Assembly (NCBI RefSeq): GCF_029625315.1
Contig: NZ_CP121110.1
Span: 3,171,001 to 3,235,000 of the forward strand
DNA length: 64,000 nucleotides
Origin: Flavobacterium ginsengisoli
GTDB taxonomy: Bacteria > Bacteroidota > Bacteroidia > Flavobacteriales > Flavobacteriaceae
Direction of reading: 5' to 3'
Part shown: piece by piece, positions 8,508-17,496 of the stretch
Layout: each line of letters begins with the position of its first letter
Numbering within the stretch: the first letter of the stretch is position 1
Program-made: the position numbers and the translations under genes
The notes under the pieces: model-generated
Databases searched by the model: none
The model's input: the letters and a program-made list of their open reading frames with translations, nothing else
Told to the model about the DNA's origin: nothing

Positions 8508-9731
8508 ATGAAAAACAAGTTTTACAAACTGCTATTTTTATTTGCTTTATCGCTTTTTGCGGTTTCGTGCAGTAACGATGATGACAACCACGACGATCAT
8601 GATCATGATCATGACGCTTCAGAAGAACATACATTTGTTCGAGTTTTACTTTCTGACGAAAAAACTACGGAGTTAACACTTTTTGATCCGCATGAAGATA
8701 AAACAAGTTCTTTTACGGCAAAATTTGCTAAAGCCTCTTTGTACACAACAGAATCTGGACGTTATGCAGGAATTGTTCACAGAGACAATAATTTTGTAGA
8801 AACTTTCGACAGCGGATTGGAATTGCACGGCGATCACATTGATGTTGATGATGTTCCTAAATTTGGAATTTTAGCGACAAGCGCATTAAAACCAACACAT
8901 TTTAAAAGTAAAATTGGAGAAATCCTAACTTTTAACGACGGAGACGGAACACTTTCTGTTGGTAAAGAAGCAGATGTAAACAAAGCTGGTTCAACTTTCA
9001 AAACGATAAATGCAGGTTTATTGGCGCATCACGGTGCAATGGCGACTTTTACAAACGGAACTTATGCAATTACCGTAAAAGATAATTCGGTTACAGGAAC
9101 GCTTCCTGAAAAAGTAAAAATTATTGACAATACTGGGAAAACACTTTTTGATGCTAAAATTGCGACAAAAGGAATTCACGGAAATGCTTCAGATGGAGTT
9201 TATGCTGTTTTTGGTTCGTCAAGCGGAATTTTGGTTGTAGAAAGCAACGGAAACCAAAAACTAATCGACCATCCAGCAGATTTTGGAACAGCTTGGTTTG
9301 GAAGTATTTTAGAAACGGCTTCTGCTGGAAAATTCATTGGTTATACGGTTGCAAAAGGCGCTTATTTAATTGATGTTGTAGCTAATACTGTAAAACCAAT
9401 CATTCAAAACACAACGATTATGCAATGCAAAACGAGTTACGATCGTAAAAAACTGGCTGTTTTATTGCACTCTGGAGAGCTTAAGCTTTATGATATCAGC
9501 AGTTTACAAGCCATAAAAGAAACTAAAGCAACTGCAGAAACGGCTACAGATGCGACATTAAAACCTCAAATGGCAGTTACAGACCGTTTTGCTTATATTA
9601 CTTCGCCAACAACTGGAGAATTGATACAGGTAAATCTTTCTACATTGGCTATCAAAAAGACTAAGGTTTCTAGCACGCCTTATATGATCACGATTTTAGG
9701 TTATGAAAACAGTGAAACTCACAGCCACTAA
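8508..9731 (+). CDS. His-rich beta-propeller lipoprotein, AztD-like
   Basis: The 407-residue protein has a lipobox AVSCSND (Cys 21), followed at once by an Asp/His-rich stretch DDDNHDDHDHDHD that looks like a metal-binding arm. The rest is repetitive beta sequence consistent with a seven-bladed propeller. His residues recur (ELHGDHID, LLAHHGAMA, KGIHGNA) and the C-terminus ends ETHSH. The layout resembles AztD, a periplasmic zinc chaperone. It lies 50 bp after the TonB receptor and ends at a strong terminator. A role in capturing zinc at the outer membrane is inferred. Confidence 0.75.
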   Translation: MKNKFYKLLFLFALSLFAVSCSNDDDNHDDHDHDHDASEEHTFVRVLLSDEKTTELTLFDPHEDKTSSFTAKFAKASLYTTESGRYAGIVHRDNNFVETFDSGLELHGDHIDVDDVPKFGILATSALKPTHFKSKIGEILTFNDGDGTLSVGKEADVNKAGSTFKTINAGLLAHHGAMATFTNGTYAITVKDNSVTGTLPEKVKIIDNTGKTLFDAKIATKGIHGNASDGVYAVFGSSSGILVVESNGNQKLIDHPADFGTAWFGSILETASAGKFIGYTVAKGAYLIDVVANTVKPIIQNTTIMQCKTSYDRKKLAVLLHSGELKLYDISSLQAIKETKATAETATDATLKPQMAVTDRFAYITSPTTGELIQVNLSTLAIKKTKVSSTPYMITILGYENSETHSH

Positions 9732-9751
9732 TTCATTATTCAAATAAAAAC

Positions 9752-9783
9752 GGAAAAGGTTTGACAATCGTCAAACCTTTTCC
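9752..9783. terminator. Bidirectional terminator
   Basis: A perfect 14-bp stem (9752-9765 with 9770-9783) with loop AATC lies between convergent genes. It closes the metal locus and the minus-strand lipoprotein gene at 9815. Confidence 0.85.
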
Positions 9784-9814
9784 TTTACTAATTCAAAGCT
9801 ATCCAAAAAAAGAA

Positions 9815-10393
9815 TTATTCAATTTGTTGAAAATCAAAGCTTAAATCTCCTGCATTGTAATTTGCCGAAACATTTGTCGGGAAAGTTTGTGCAGTTCCAG
9901 AAATCCATCTGTATTCGATAAAGGTGATGTTTCCTGCAATAATAGGATAAGTCACGTTCGAATTATCAGCTTTGTTCTTTTTGTACCAATCATTAGAATT
10001 CATGGTTATCATGTATTTTTTATCTTTTTCTAAAGCCAATTCGCTGATTTCTTTAGAAACTTGTACATCTGCTGTTGCAACGTTTAAAGTCTCAGAACGT
10101 AATACAGATTTTGCTGTGTAGTCCCAGATCGTTACACGCACCGAAGGATTTGTAGCGGGAAGTTTTAAGGTTATGGCTTTAATTTTTCCTTTTACAGTTG
10201 GGGTAAATGCCAGTCCGAATTCATAATCTCCAGAATTAATAAAATTTGTTATCGTCGTGAAACCAGTTGCGGTATAGTAAGCGTCTAACGGATTTTCCGT
10301 TTTAAATGTTGGTTTATCTTCTTTATCACTACTGCACGAAACGGTAAAAACAGCGGCAACTAAGACTATTAATATGCTTTTAAAAGTTTTCAT
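9815..10393 (-). CDS. DUF4082-like lipoprotein
   Basis: The 192-residue protein has a lipobox TVSCSSDKED (Cys about 20). The mature part, with ATGFTTITNFINSGDYEFGLAFTP and later VRVTIWD, matches the pattern of DUF4082, a beta-sandwich domain found in surface proteins. It lies 34 bp downstream of the collagen-like lipoprotein gene on the same strand, so they are probably co-transcribed. Function unknown. Confidence 0.75.
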   Translation of the reverse strand: MKTFKSILIVLVAAVFTVSCSSDKEDKPTFKTENPLDAYYTATGFTTITNFINSGDYEFGLAFTPTVKGKIKAITLKLPATNPSVRVTIWDYTAKSVLRSETLNVATADVQVSKEISELALEKDKKYMITMNSNDWYKKNKADNSNVTYPIIAGNITFIEYRWISGTAQTFPTNVSANYNAGDLSFDFQQIE

Positions 10394-10427
10394 AATATTA
10401 AATTTGATTTGTTGTTTGGTATTGAAA

Positions 10428-11009
10428 CTATGGCTGAATATTAAAAGCGGCGCAAACTTCTTTGTAACTCATTTTAGAATAATCTTGTTTCGCCATTTTT
10501 GATGTTGTAGCGGCAGCTCCTCCAGGAATCAAGATATAACGCCAGTTTAGAGAAGCAGGAAGCGCTACAGTTGTTCCATCATTTGCATGTTTAAATCGGA
10601 ACAATTTGATGGTTCCAACACTTGCAATCGCAGTAATAGTATTTGTTGATCCTCCAGCTGTTGAAGTATATGGAAGCGTAAAAATATTAGTTCCAGATCC
10701 AAAACTTAAATAGACCAATATGGTTCCTTTAGCCATAATGTCTGTTGTAAGTTGCGGCGCAGTAATCGTAGTAGATAAACCTGAAGTTCCATCGATAGTT
10801 TCTGGAGTTCCTGCCGGAGCATTAATCCATCCGCTGTAAATTACGTTTGCTGTTCCTGCCGGACCTTGAGCTCCTGTTGCTCCAGGCGCTCCATCAACTC
10901 CGTTTGTTCCATTAGTTCCGTTAACTCCATCAGTTCCATCATCGCTGCTGCAAGAAATCATACTTATTAGAAGTAATAAAATTGTAAAAATGGTTTTAAA
11001 AGTTTTCAT
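10428..11009 (-). CDS. Collagen-like lipoprotein
   Basis: The 193-residue protein has a lipobox MISCSSDDG (Cys 20), followed by about ten Gly-X-Y triplets (about 24-52: GTDGVNGTNG, GAPGATGAQG). This short collagen-like stalk is followed by a beta-rich globular domain of about 140 residues. Similar proteins in Bacteroidota sit on the cell surface. It is the first gene of the pair with the DUF4082-like lipoprotein. Partner unknown. Confidence 0.8.
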   Translation of the reverse strand: MKTFKTIFTILLLLISMISCSSDDGTDGVNGTNGTNGVDGAPGATGAQGPAGTANVIYSGWINAPAGTPETIDGTSGLSTTITAPQLTTDIMAKGTILVYLSFGSGTNIFTLPYTSTAGGSTNTITAIASVGTIKLFRFKHANDGTTVALPASLNWRYILIPGGAAATTSKMAKQDYSKMSYKEVCAAFNIQP

Positions 11010-11239
11010 AACATTTTGGTTTTAAAATTTTAATTAAATAGTTCTTTTTTAACTCAATAGCTTTTATTTTTGCATTAATCAAAAAGATCTTTTTTTTAAC
11101 TTTCTGATTGAATTACAAGACAAAGTTGCCCGATTAGATTATCTTTAAAAACCCTTAATAGACGAACAGCATTTTAAATAGACAGACAACTTATTTGGAG
11201 CTGTTTTTTTGCCTTTTTATTGAAAAAAACTGGTTATTG

Positions 11240-11944
11240 ATGAAGAAATACTCTTGTATTATTATTGATGATGATGAAATTGACAGACTAACAGCGGTTT
11301 CTTATGTCAAGAAATTTCCTGTTTTGGATATTGCAGGTGTTTTTGAATCGGCTGAAGATGCTGTGCCTTTTTTAGAAAAGGAAAAAGTAGATATCTTGTT
11401 TCTAGACATCGATATGCCAGGTTTAAACGGAATTGAATTTAGAAAACAAGCTTTAGACATTCCTGTCTGTGTTTTTATAACAGCACATCCAGAACATGCG
11501 GTAGAAAGTTTTCAGATTGAAACTTTGGATTTTATTGTAAAACCTTTGAAGTTGGATCGTTTTACGCAAACCATAAATCGAATTGAAGAATTTATGGAAA
11601 TAAAACTAAAAGCTTCTCTCTTTGAAGCCAGTATTGGCGGCGATACCATTTATATAAAAGAAGGCCACGAGCAGACTAAAGTTAAGCTTCATGAAATTTT
11701 ATATCTCGAAGCCTTAAAAGATTACACTTTGGTCGTTACAGCACAAAAAAGGCATTGCGTGCTTTCGAGCATTGGAAATTTATTGAAAGAAGATCATTTT
11801 CAGTCATTCGTCCGGATTCATAGAAGTTATGCCGTGCAGAAACAATATGTTCAGAAAATCAATTCTACTGAGATTATTTTGAATAATAATGCTGTAATTC
11901 CGATTGGAAGAAGCTACAAAGAGAACTTAAATCTAATTGCATGA
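11240..11944 (+). CDS. LytTR-family response regulator
   Basis: The start is taken at ATG 11240 (MKKYSCIIIDDDE) rather than a longer frame from 11195, because the receiver domain begins here. The 234-residue protein has a receiver domain (acidic DDD at 10-12, phosphoryl-accepting D56 in FLDIDMP) and a C-terminal LytTR DNA-binding domain (about 135-234, with LEALKDYTLV and FVRIHRSYAV). It overlaps the histidine kinase gene by 4 bp (ATGA), so the two form a cognate pair. Confidence 0.9.
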   Translation: MKKYSCIIIDDDEIDRLTAVSYVKKFPVLDIAGVFESAEDAVPFLEKEKVDILFLDIDMPGLNGIEFRKQALDIPVCVFITAHPEHAVESFQIETLDFIVKPLKLDRFTQTINRIEEFMEIKLKASLFEASIGGDTIYIKEGHEQTKVKLHEILYLEALKDYTLVVTAQKRHCVLSSIGNLLKEDHFQSFVRIHRSYAVQKQYVQKINSTEIILNNNAVIPIGRSYKENLNLIA

Positions 11945-14019
11945 AAAATTTTAAGTTCTTGCTATTCGCATTTATTACTTTTAATGCTTTTGCACAGCAA
12001 GAACCTAATTTAGCGCGTTACAAATCGGCAGACGAAAAATTAAAAATCTGGCTAAAATATTGCAACGAACTTTTGGATGCCGATGAATACCTTAAACTTA
12101 TAAATGCTTCTGAAAAAGGAGTTTTACTTGCCCAAAATAAACCCGCTTACCTTTCTAAATTTTATTTTCTGAAAGGTTTTGGATACGAATTCAACAATAA
12201 TCAGTACAAAGAAGCCACAAGCAATTACGAAATTTCTCTCTCGTATGCTCAAAAAGCAAAACATCTCAAGAGTATTGCTTCAAATTGCATGCGATTGAAT
12301 TATATGTATTATTCGTTAAACGAAATTAAAAAAAGAGACAATCTTATTCTTTACATCAAAAAAATCATCGATACCACAAAAAACATAAAGACACAGGCAA
12401 CTCTTAACGGAAGTCTTGGCGAATATTATCTAAGTTATTACGATTATGAGACTTTTATCGGTTATCAATTAACGGCTATAAACTACAAGAAAAAGCTCCC
12501 AAAAGATGTTGCCAATATAGAGAATATTGGAATTTCGTATTGCCAAATCGGATCGGCTTATGCCAAGATGAAACAATACAACAAAGCACTCGAATATCTA
12601 AATTATGGCAAGCCAAATGTAAAAACGTCTCCTTATGTGAGTGCTTTTTTGTGCAATTATTACTTGCAATGTTTTGTTCCATTAAGAAATCGAGACAGCA
12701 TTAAGAAATATTACAATCTGATTTACACTTATCCGTCTGCAAAAGATTCTCTGTTTTTAAATCTCAGTTTCGCCAATAGGAGTTTATCTGAATATTATAT
12801 TAATGAAAGACAGATTAGTAAAGCGTACTCGTATGCTCAAAAAGCCGTTTCGCTTGGAAAAAAATCGGCAGATGATGAAATTTTGATGGAAGCCGAAACC
12901 GCAATGGGAAGAGTTTTATATGAAAAAGGAGAATATCAAAAAGCCATTGAAACATTAAAAAAAGCTTCTGTAAATGCTTTAACTTATGATAAGGAATCTT
13001 TTGTAACCATAAACAAAAAACTCTCTCAGAGCTATGCTGCGCTTGGCCAATGGAAAGAAGCTTATCATTACAACGAAATTTACAGCAAATACAGCGATGA
13101 AGTAATGGAGCAATCTGCCAAACAAAGCATTGCAAACGCAGAAGCACGTTATCAGAACAAAACCAAAATTCAGGAAATTAAAAATCTTTCGACAGAAAAT
13201 GCCATCAAAAACATTCAGATTCAAGATGCCAAACAACAACGTATTTTCTTGATTTCAGGAATTGCTTTAGTCTGCATTATCGGATTATTATTGTTTAAGC
13301 AAAATCAGAGCAGAAAGAAAACTAATCTTAAACTTCAAGTTTTAAATCAGGAATTGGATGAAGCTAATAAAATCAAAGCTAGATTCTTCAGTATTTTAAA
13401 CCATGATTTGCGAAGTCCGATTTCAAATCTGATTCATTTTCTGCATCTTCAAAAAGAAAATCCAGAATTGATTGATGAAGAAACAGCATCTAGAATGCAA
13501 CAGAAAATTACAATTGGCGCCGAAAATTTATTGTCTTCTATGGAAGATATTCTACTTTGGAGCAAGGGACAAATGGAGAATTTTAAACCTCAATTTAGAC
13601 AAACAGAAATTGCTGTTTTATTTGAAGAAACCAAAAATCATTTTTCGAGCATAGAAAACATCGAAATTATATTTGAAAACCCCGAAAACATCATTTTAAA
13701 AACTGATGAAAACTATCTAAAAACAATTATTAGAAATCTTACTGGAAATGCAATTAAGGCTTTAGACAAAACGCAAAATGCAAAAATTGTTTGGAAAGCA
13801 TGGCAGGAAAATCAAAAAAAATATCTTTCTATAACAGATAATGGACCAGGCGGAACGCAAGAAAAATTTAAAGCTTTATATAACGACTCTGAAGTAATCG
13901 GAATCAAATCGGGTTTAGGATTGCATTTAATTCGTGATTTAGCAACAGCCATTAACTGCAAAATCGAAGTTTGTTCAAAGCCAAATATTGGAACAACTTT
14001 TACAATTATTTTTAAATAA
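11941..14019 (+). CDS. TPR-containing membrane histidine kinase
   Basis: The 692-residue protein has a signal peptide (to about FAQQ), a long periplasmic region of tetratricopeptide-like repeats (about 30-400), one membrane helix (about 433-455), a HisKA domain with ILNHDLRSPI (His 488) and an HATPase_c domain (N box around RNLTGNAI, G motifs DNGPGG and GLGLHLI). It would sense a periplasmic signal and phosphorylate the coupled LytTR regulator. LytTR regulators more often pair with HisKA-less LytS-type kinases, so a HisKA partner is notable. Confidence 0.88.
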   Translation: MKNFKFLLFAFITFNAFAQQEPNLARYKSADEKLKIWLKYCNELLDADEYLKLINASEKGVLLAQNKPAYLSKFYFLKGFGYEFNNNQYKEATSNYEISLSYAQKAKHLKSIASNCMRLNYMYYSLNEIKKRDNLILYIKKIIDTTKNIKTQATLNGSLGEYYLSYYDYETFIGYQLTAINYKKKLPKDVANIENIGISYCQIGSAYAKMKQYNKALEYLNYGKPNVKTSPYVSAFLCNYYLQCFVPLRNRDSIKKYYNLIYTYPSAKDSLFLNLSFANRSLSEYYINERQISKAYSYAQKAVSLGKKSADDEILMEAETAMGRVLYEKGEYQKAIETLKKASVNALTYDKESFVTINKKLSQSYAALGQWKEAYHYNEIYSKYSDEVMEQSAKQSIANAEARYQNKTKIQEIKNLSTENAIKNIQIQDAKQQRIFLISGIALVCIIGLLLFKQNQSRKKTNLKLQVLNQELDEANKIKARFFSILNHDLRSPISNLIHFLHLQKENPELIDEETASRMQQKITIGAENLLSSMEDILLWSKGQMENFKPQFRQTEIAVLFEETKNHFSSIENIEIIFENPENIILKTDENYLKTIIRNLTGNAIKALDKTQNAKIVWKAWQENQKKYLSITDNGPGGTQEKFKALYNDSEVIGIKSGLGLHLIRDLATAINCKIEVCSKPNIGTTFTIIFK

Positions 14020-14071
14020 ATCTCCCACTAATTTCACAAATTGACACTAATTTAATTAACTCAATTTTTTC

Positions 14072-14131
14072 TGCCACAGATTAAAGGATTAATTGGATTA
14101 TAATGTGTGTTAATCATTTTAATCTGTGGCA
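14072..14131. repeat. Dispersed imperfect palindrome, GCCACAGATT family
   Basis: It begins TGCCACAGATTAAA and ends TTTAATCTGTGGCA with poorly matched middle sequence. Members with the same ends occur at 25428, 27330 and 51280. Confidence 0.75.
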
Positions 14132-14144
14132 AAAAAAATAAAAT

Positions 14145-14176
14145 AAAAAAGGTTTGACTTTCGCCAAACCTCTTTT
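14145..14176. terminator. Bidirectional terminator
   Basis: GGTTTGAC, loop TTTC, GCCAAACC with T-runs on both sides lies between the convergent kinase and trxA genes. Confidence 0.75.
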
Positions 14177-14196
14177 ATATAAATTGCAATCTAAGA

Positions 14197-14514
14197 TTAC
14201 AATAAAGCGTCTAAACTATCTGCGTAAGCTTGTTTCGGAGCTACTCCTACTTGTTTTCCTACTACTTCACCATTTTGAAACACCAAAACGGTTGGTATGT
14301 TACGCACACCATATTTTGCGACAAATTCTTGGTTAGCATCTACATCTACTTTACCAACAACTACTTTACCAGCGTACTCTTCGCTTAATTGGTCAATGAT
14401 TGGACCAACCATTCTACAAGGACCACACCATGCTGCCCAAAAATCTACCATTACTGGTTTATCTGATTTTAAAACTACTTCATCAAAAGTAGCATCTGTT
14501 ATTGCTAATGCCAT
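14197..14514 (-). CDS. trxA: Thioredoxin
   Basis: The 105-residue protein has the canonical redox motif WCGPC (29-33) after FWAAW, the cis-proline in RNIPTV, and the full thioredoxin length. It reduces disulfides in the cytoplasm. It is transcribed alone, with a TAAATTTG element upstream and a terminator downstream. Confidence 0.95.
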   Translation of the reverse strand: MALAITDATFDEVVLKSDKPVMVDFWAAWCGPCRMVGPIIDQLSEEYAGKVVVGKVDVDANQEFVAKYGVRNIPTVLVFQNGEVVGKQVGVAPKQAYADSLDALL

Positions 14515-14566
14515 AATATATTAAGATTAAAATTAGGTCTGAAATATTAACTTTCAAACTACAGTA

Positions 14567-14595
14567 CAAATTTAAAAATTTAAAATAAATCAAAC
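14567..14595 (-). promoter_or_regulatory. Likely trxA promoter
   Basis: Minus strand TAAATTTG (14567-14574) matches TAnnTTTG. A TTTG lies 16-17 bp further upstream, a little closer than the 19 bp seen at the best promoters in this window. Confidence 0.45.
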
Positions 14596-14745
14596 ACCAT
14601 TACTAAATTAGTTTTCGTTATAAATGTATTATCATTAATTATGAGCTAGATAACTTTAAAATTACAACTTATTTACTTGAAAATCAAACCAATAAAAAGT
14701 TAATATTTTTTATAGTATCTTTAATACATTCAAAATTCGGCTACT

Positions 14746-17220
14746 ATGAAAGAAGCTTTATCCAAAACCAAATCCTTTCTGCAATCTGATTCTTTTAAAA
14801 AATACGCCAAACGTTTTGGATATTTTATCTTGGGTTTAATTGCCGTTCTTTTGCTTGCCTACGGAGGTTTGTCTATATACTTCAATCGAAATAAAGCCGA
14901 AATTATTGCCAAAGTCAATACCAAAATCAACGAAAATATAAATGGCAAATTTCATATTAGAGATTTTCATTATAAGTTTCTAACTGGTTTCCCCAATTTT
15001 ACATTGGCGCTAAATGATGTCGAAATAAAAGACAATCAATGGCAGAGCCACAAACATACTTTGCTGAGAGCAAAAGAAATCGAAGCGCGTTTGAACATTT
15101 TGAGTTTGCTTCATGACGACGAAATCAACATTCATAAAATCTTAATCAACGACGCTGATATCTATATTTATAAAGCCGAAAACGGTTATTCTAACGTCAA
15201 TATTTTTAAACCCAAAAAGAAGAAAACACAAACCGGTAAAGAAAAACCCGAAACGACAATTGACGAAGTAAACCTCAACGATGTTCATGTTATTATTGAC
15301 AATCATCTAGGTCATAAATTGTTTGATTTTGATGTGGCGAGTTTAGAATCTAAAGTAAATTATGGCGATGACAACTGGCAGACCAATCTGTATTTGAAAA
15401 CCAAAATTAATAGTCTTGCCTTTAATACCGTTCACGGAAGTTTTGCTAAGGAAAAAGTTCTCGAAGGCAATTTTGATATTTCGTATGCCGAAGCCAATCA
15501 GAAAATAGATATTAAAACCAAAGGACTTAAAATTGGTTCTGACGTTTTTGACATTATCGCTTATTTTAATATCGGAAAAAACAATTCGCTTTTCGGAATC
15601 AATATCGGGACGGATATTTTATGGCGAAATGCTTCCAATTTATTATCGGCAAACATAAGCTCGAAACTTAACCAATTCGACATCAAAAAACCGATTAAGG
15701 TAAACTGCGACATAAAAGGTGATTTGAATGTTGAAGGGGATCCGAAAATTGTGGTGCAGGCAGTCATTCGTGATAACGAAGTGAGTATTCCAGACGGTTT
15801 GTTTACCAATTGCAGTTTCAAAGGAATTTTTACTAACACTTTTAAACCCGAAAAAGAATCCAGCGATCCGAACTCGGCTATTATTTTAACCAATTTTAAA
15901 GCTGAGTATGAAAGTATTCCGTTAAAAATTGCGCAAGCCGTAATTAACAATCTCGAAAAACCAATTGCCACAGGAGTTGTAAATTCTGATTTTGATATTT
16001 CGAAACTCAACGGAATGATGAACGAAAAAATGCTCCATTTTGAAAGCGGTCATGCCAAAGCCAATTTGAAATTTCAGTTTGATATTGTCGATTTGTACAT
16101 CAATAAACCCAAATTTACAGGCGATGTTGATATTACTGATGCTACATTCGATTATATTCCGAAAAAGATTCATGCCGAAAAAACGGCTGTACAATTGTCT
16201 TTTACACAAGAAGCCCTTTACATAAAAAAAATTGCCTATAAACACAAAAAGAACATTATCCGCATTGACGGAAAAATCGATAATTTCTTGAATCTTTATT
16301 ACGACGCTCCCGAAAAAATGGTGGTAAACTGGAATATTTATTGTCCGAATATTGATGTGAAACAGTTTATAGGCGTTTTAGAAAATTCTCCAAAACAAAA
16401 AGTGGCAGAGAAAAAACCAGTCAAAAAGAATGTCAATTTTACGAATCAGTTACGATCTGTAATAGAAAAATGTGCCGCTGTAATTAATCTCAAAGCCGAT
16501 AAAATCACTTACGGATCACTTACGGCAACCAATACTCTGGCTACAATCCAGATGCTAGATTCGAAGATTTTACTTAAAAACGGAACATTGCAGACTTCTG
16601 GCGGAAGCATAACGTTTAGCGGTTCTGTACAGCCAAGTGGCAACCAATATGTTTTCACATCAAATGCGCAGGTAAACCGAGTTGATATTGCGAGCTTTTT
16701 AAGGTCTTTTAATAATTTCGGAATCAAATCTTTTAGTCCAAAAAACATTCGCGGGCGATTAAGCGACAATGCCAATGTTGCCGGTTTGATGAGCAGTAAA
16801 GGCGATCTGATTGTCAATTCGATGAAAGGAAAACTAGATTTTAATGTCAATCAAGGTGCATTACTCAATTTTGAACCGATTATGAAAGTCGGAAAATTTG
16901 CTTTTCCGTTTCGCGATGTCGAGAATATTACTTTCAGCGATTTGTCTGGTTCGCTTAATCTGCGCGGAGAACAAGTCGATGTCAATAAACTTACCATAAG
17001 TTCCAGCGTCTTAAACTTTGATGTTGTCGGAATTTACTCTTTTGGCCGAGGCACCAATCTCGCCCTCACCATTCCGCTAAGAAACTCTAAAAACGACGCC
17101 AAACTCGCCACCAAAGAAGAACGAAAAGCCGTTCGAGAACGCGGTATTGTCCTGCATTTGATTGCTTATGATAATGAAGGAAAAATGAAGGTTAAGTGGG
17201 GGAAGAAGGATAAGGGGTAA
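14746..17220 (+). CDS. AsmA-like membrane protein
   Basis: The 824-residue protein has a short cytoplasmic N-terminus, one membrane helix (about 25-46), then a long beta-rich periplasmic part. Early residues (NGKFHIRDFHYKFLTGFPN, then VEIKDNQW) match the N-terminal AsmA domain. The C-terminal region (GRGTNLALTIPLRN) matches the AsmA C-terminal domain. AsmA-like proteins are linked to lipid transport and outer-membrane assembly. It is monocistronic as far as can be seen. Confidence 0.85.
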   Translation: MKEALSKTKSFLQSDSFKKYAKRFGYFILGLIAVLLLAYGGLSIYFNRNKAEIIAKVNTKINENINGKFHIRDFHYKFLTGFPNFTLALNDVEIKDNQWQSHKHTLLRAKEIEARLNILSLLHDDEINIHKILINDADIYIYKAENGYSNVNIFKPKKKKTQTGKEKPETTIDEVNLNDVHVIIDNHLGHKLFDFDVASLESKVNYGDDNWQTNLYLKTKINSLAFNTVHGSFAKEKVLEGNFDISYAEANQKIDIKTKGLKIGSDVFDIIAYFNIGKNNSLFGINIGTDILWRNASNLLSANISSKLNQFDIKKPIKVNCDIKGDLNVEGDPKIVVQAVIRDNEVSIPDGLFTNCSFKGIFTNTFKPEKESSDPNSAIILTNFKAEYESIPLKIAQAVINNLEKPIATGVVNSDFDISKLNGMMNEKMLHFESGHAKANLKFQFDIVDLYINKPKFTGDVDITDATFDYIPKKIHAEKTAVQLSFTQEALYIKKIAYKHKKNIIRIDGKIDNFLNLYYDAPEKMVVNWNIYCPNIDVKQFIGVLENSPKQKVAEKKPVKKNVNFTNQLRSVIEKCAAVINLKADKITYGSLTATNTLATIQMLDSKILLKNGTLQTSGGSITFSGSVQPSGNQYVFTSNAQVNRVDIASFLRSFNNFGIKSFSPKNIRGRLSDNANVAGLMSSKGDLIVNSMKGKLDFNVNQGALLNFEPIMKVGKFAFPFRDVENITFSDLSGSLNLRGEQVDVNKLTISSSVLNFDVVGIYSFGRGTNLALTIPLRNSKNDAKLATKEERKAVRERGIVLHLIAYDNEGKMKVKWGKKDKG

Positions 17221-17316
17221 AGAAATAATTACTACTTATCAAATCCAGTTTGTGGAAAACATAATTCCAAATTTTAGATTATTATTCATAAATTGCACCA
17301 CTAATTTTAGCGCAAA

Positions 17317-17496
17317 ATGACGGGAGAAGAAAAGATCAACATTGACGAATTTGATGGTAAAAAATTTAAAAATCGCTTTGTAGAAGAAGACGATAATAGA
17401 AAAGCCGTTGTTACACATTATCTGCACAATTATCACAATGGCGTTAAAGATCATTTTGAAGAAGAAGTCTGCTCAATACATAAAACAAATTGTTGA
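17317..17496 (+). CDS. Short acidic ORF overlapping the methyltransferase start
   Basis: ATG 17317 opens a 59-codon frame encoding an acidic peptide (MTGEEKINIDEFDG.., FVEEDDN.., HFEEEV). It overlaps the methyltransferase gene by 59 bp in another frame. It matches no family I recognise. It could be a regulatory or leader peptide for the restriction-modification operon, or the remnant of a gene cut when that operon arrived. It has no helix-turn-helix of the controller (C protein) type that I can see. Confidence 0.4.
   Translation: MTGEEKINIDEFDGKKFKNRFVEEDDNRKAVVTHYLHNYHNGVKDHFEEEVCSIHKTNC

Noticed and set aside
17239..17454. Minus-strand ORF before the restriction operon
   Set aside because: Hydrophobic shadow of the plus-strand mini-ORF region with no start signals.
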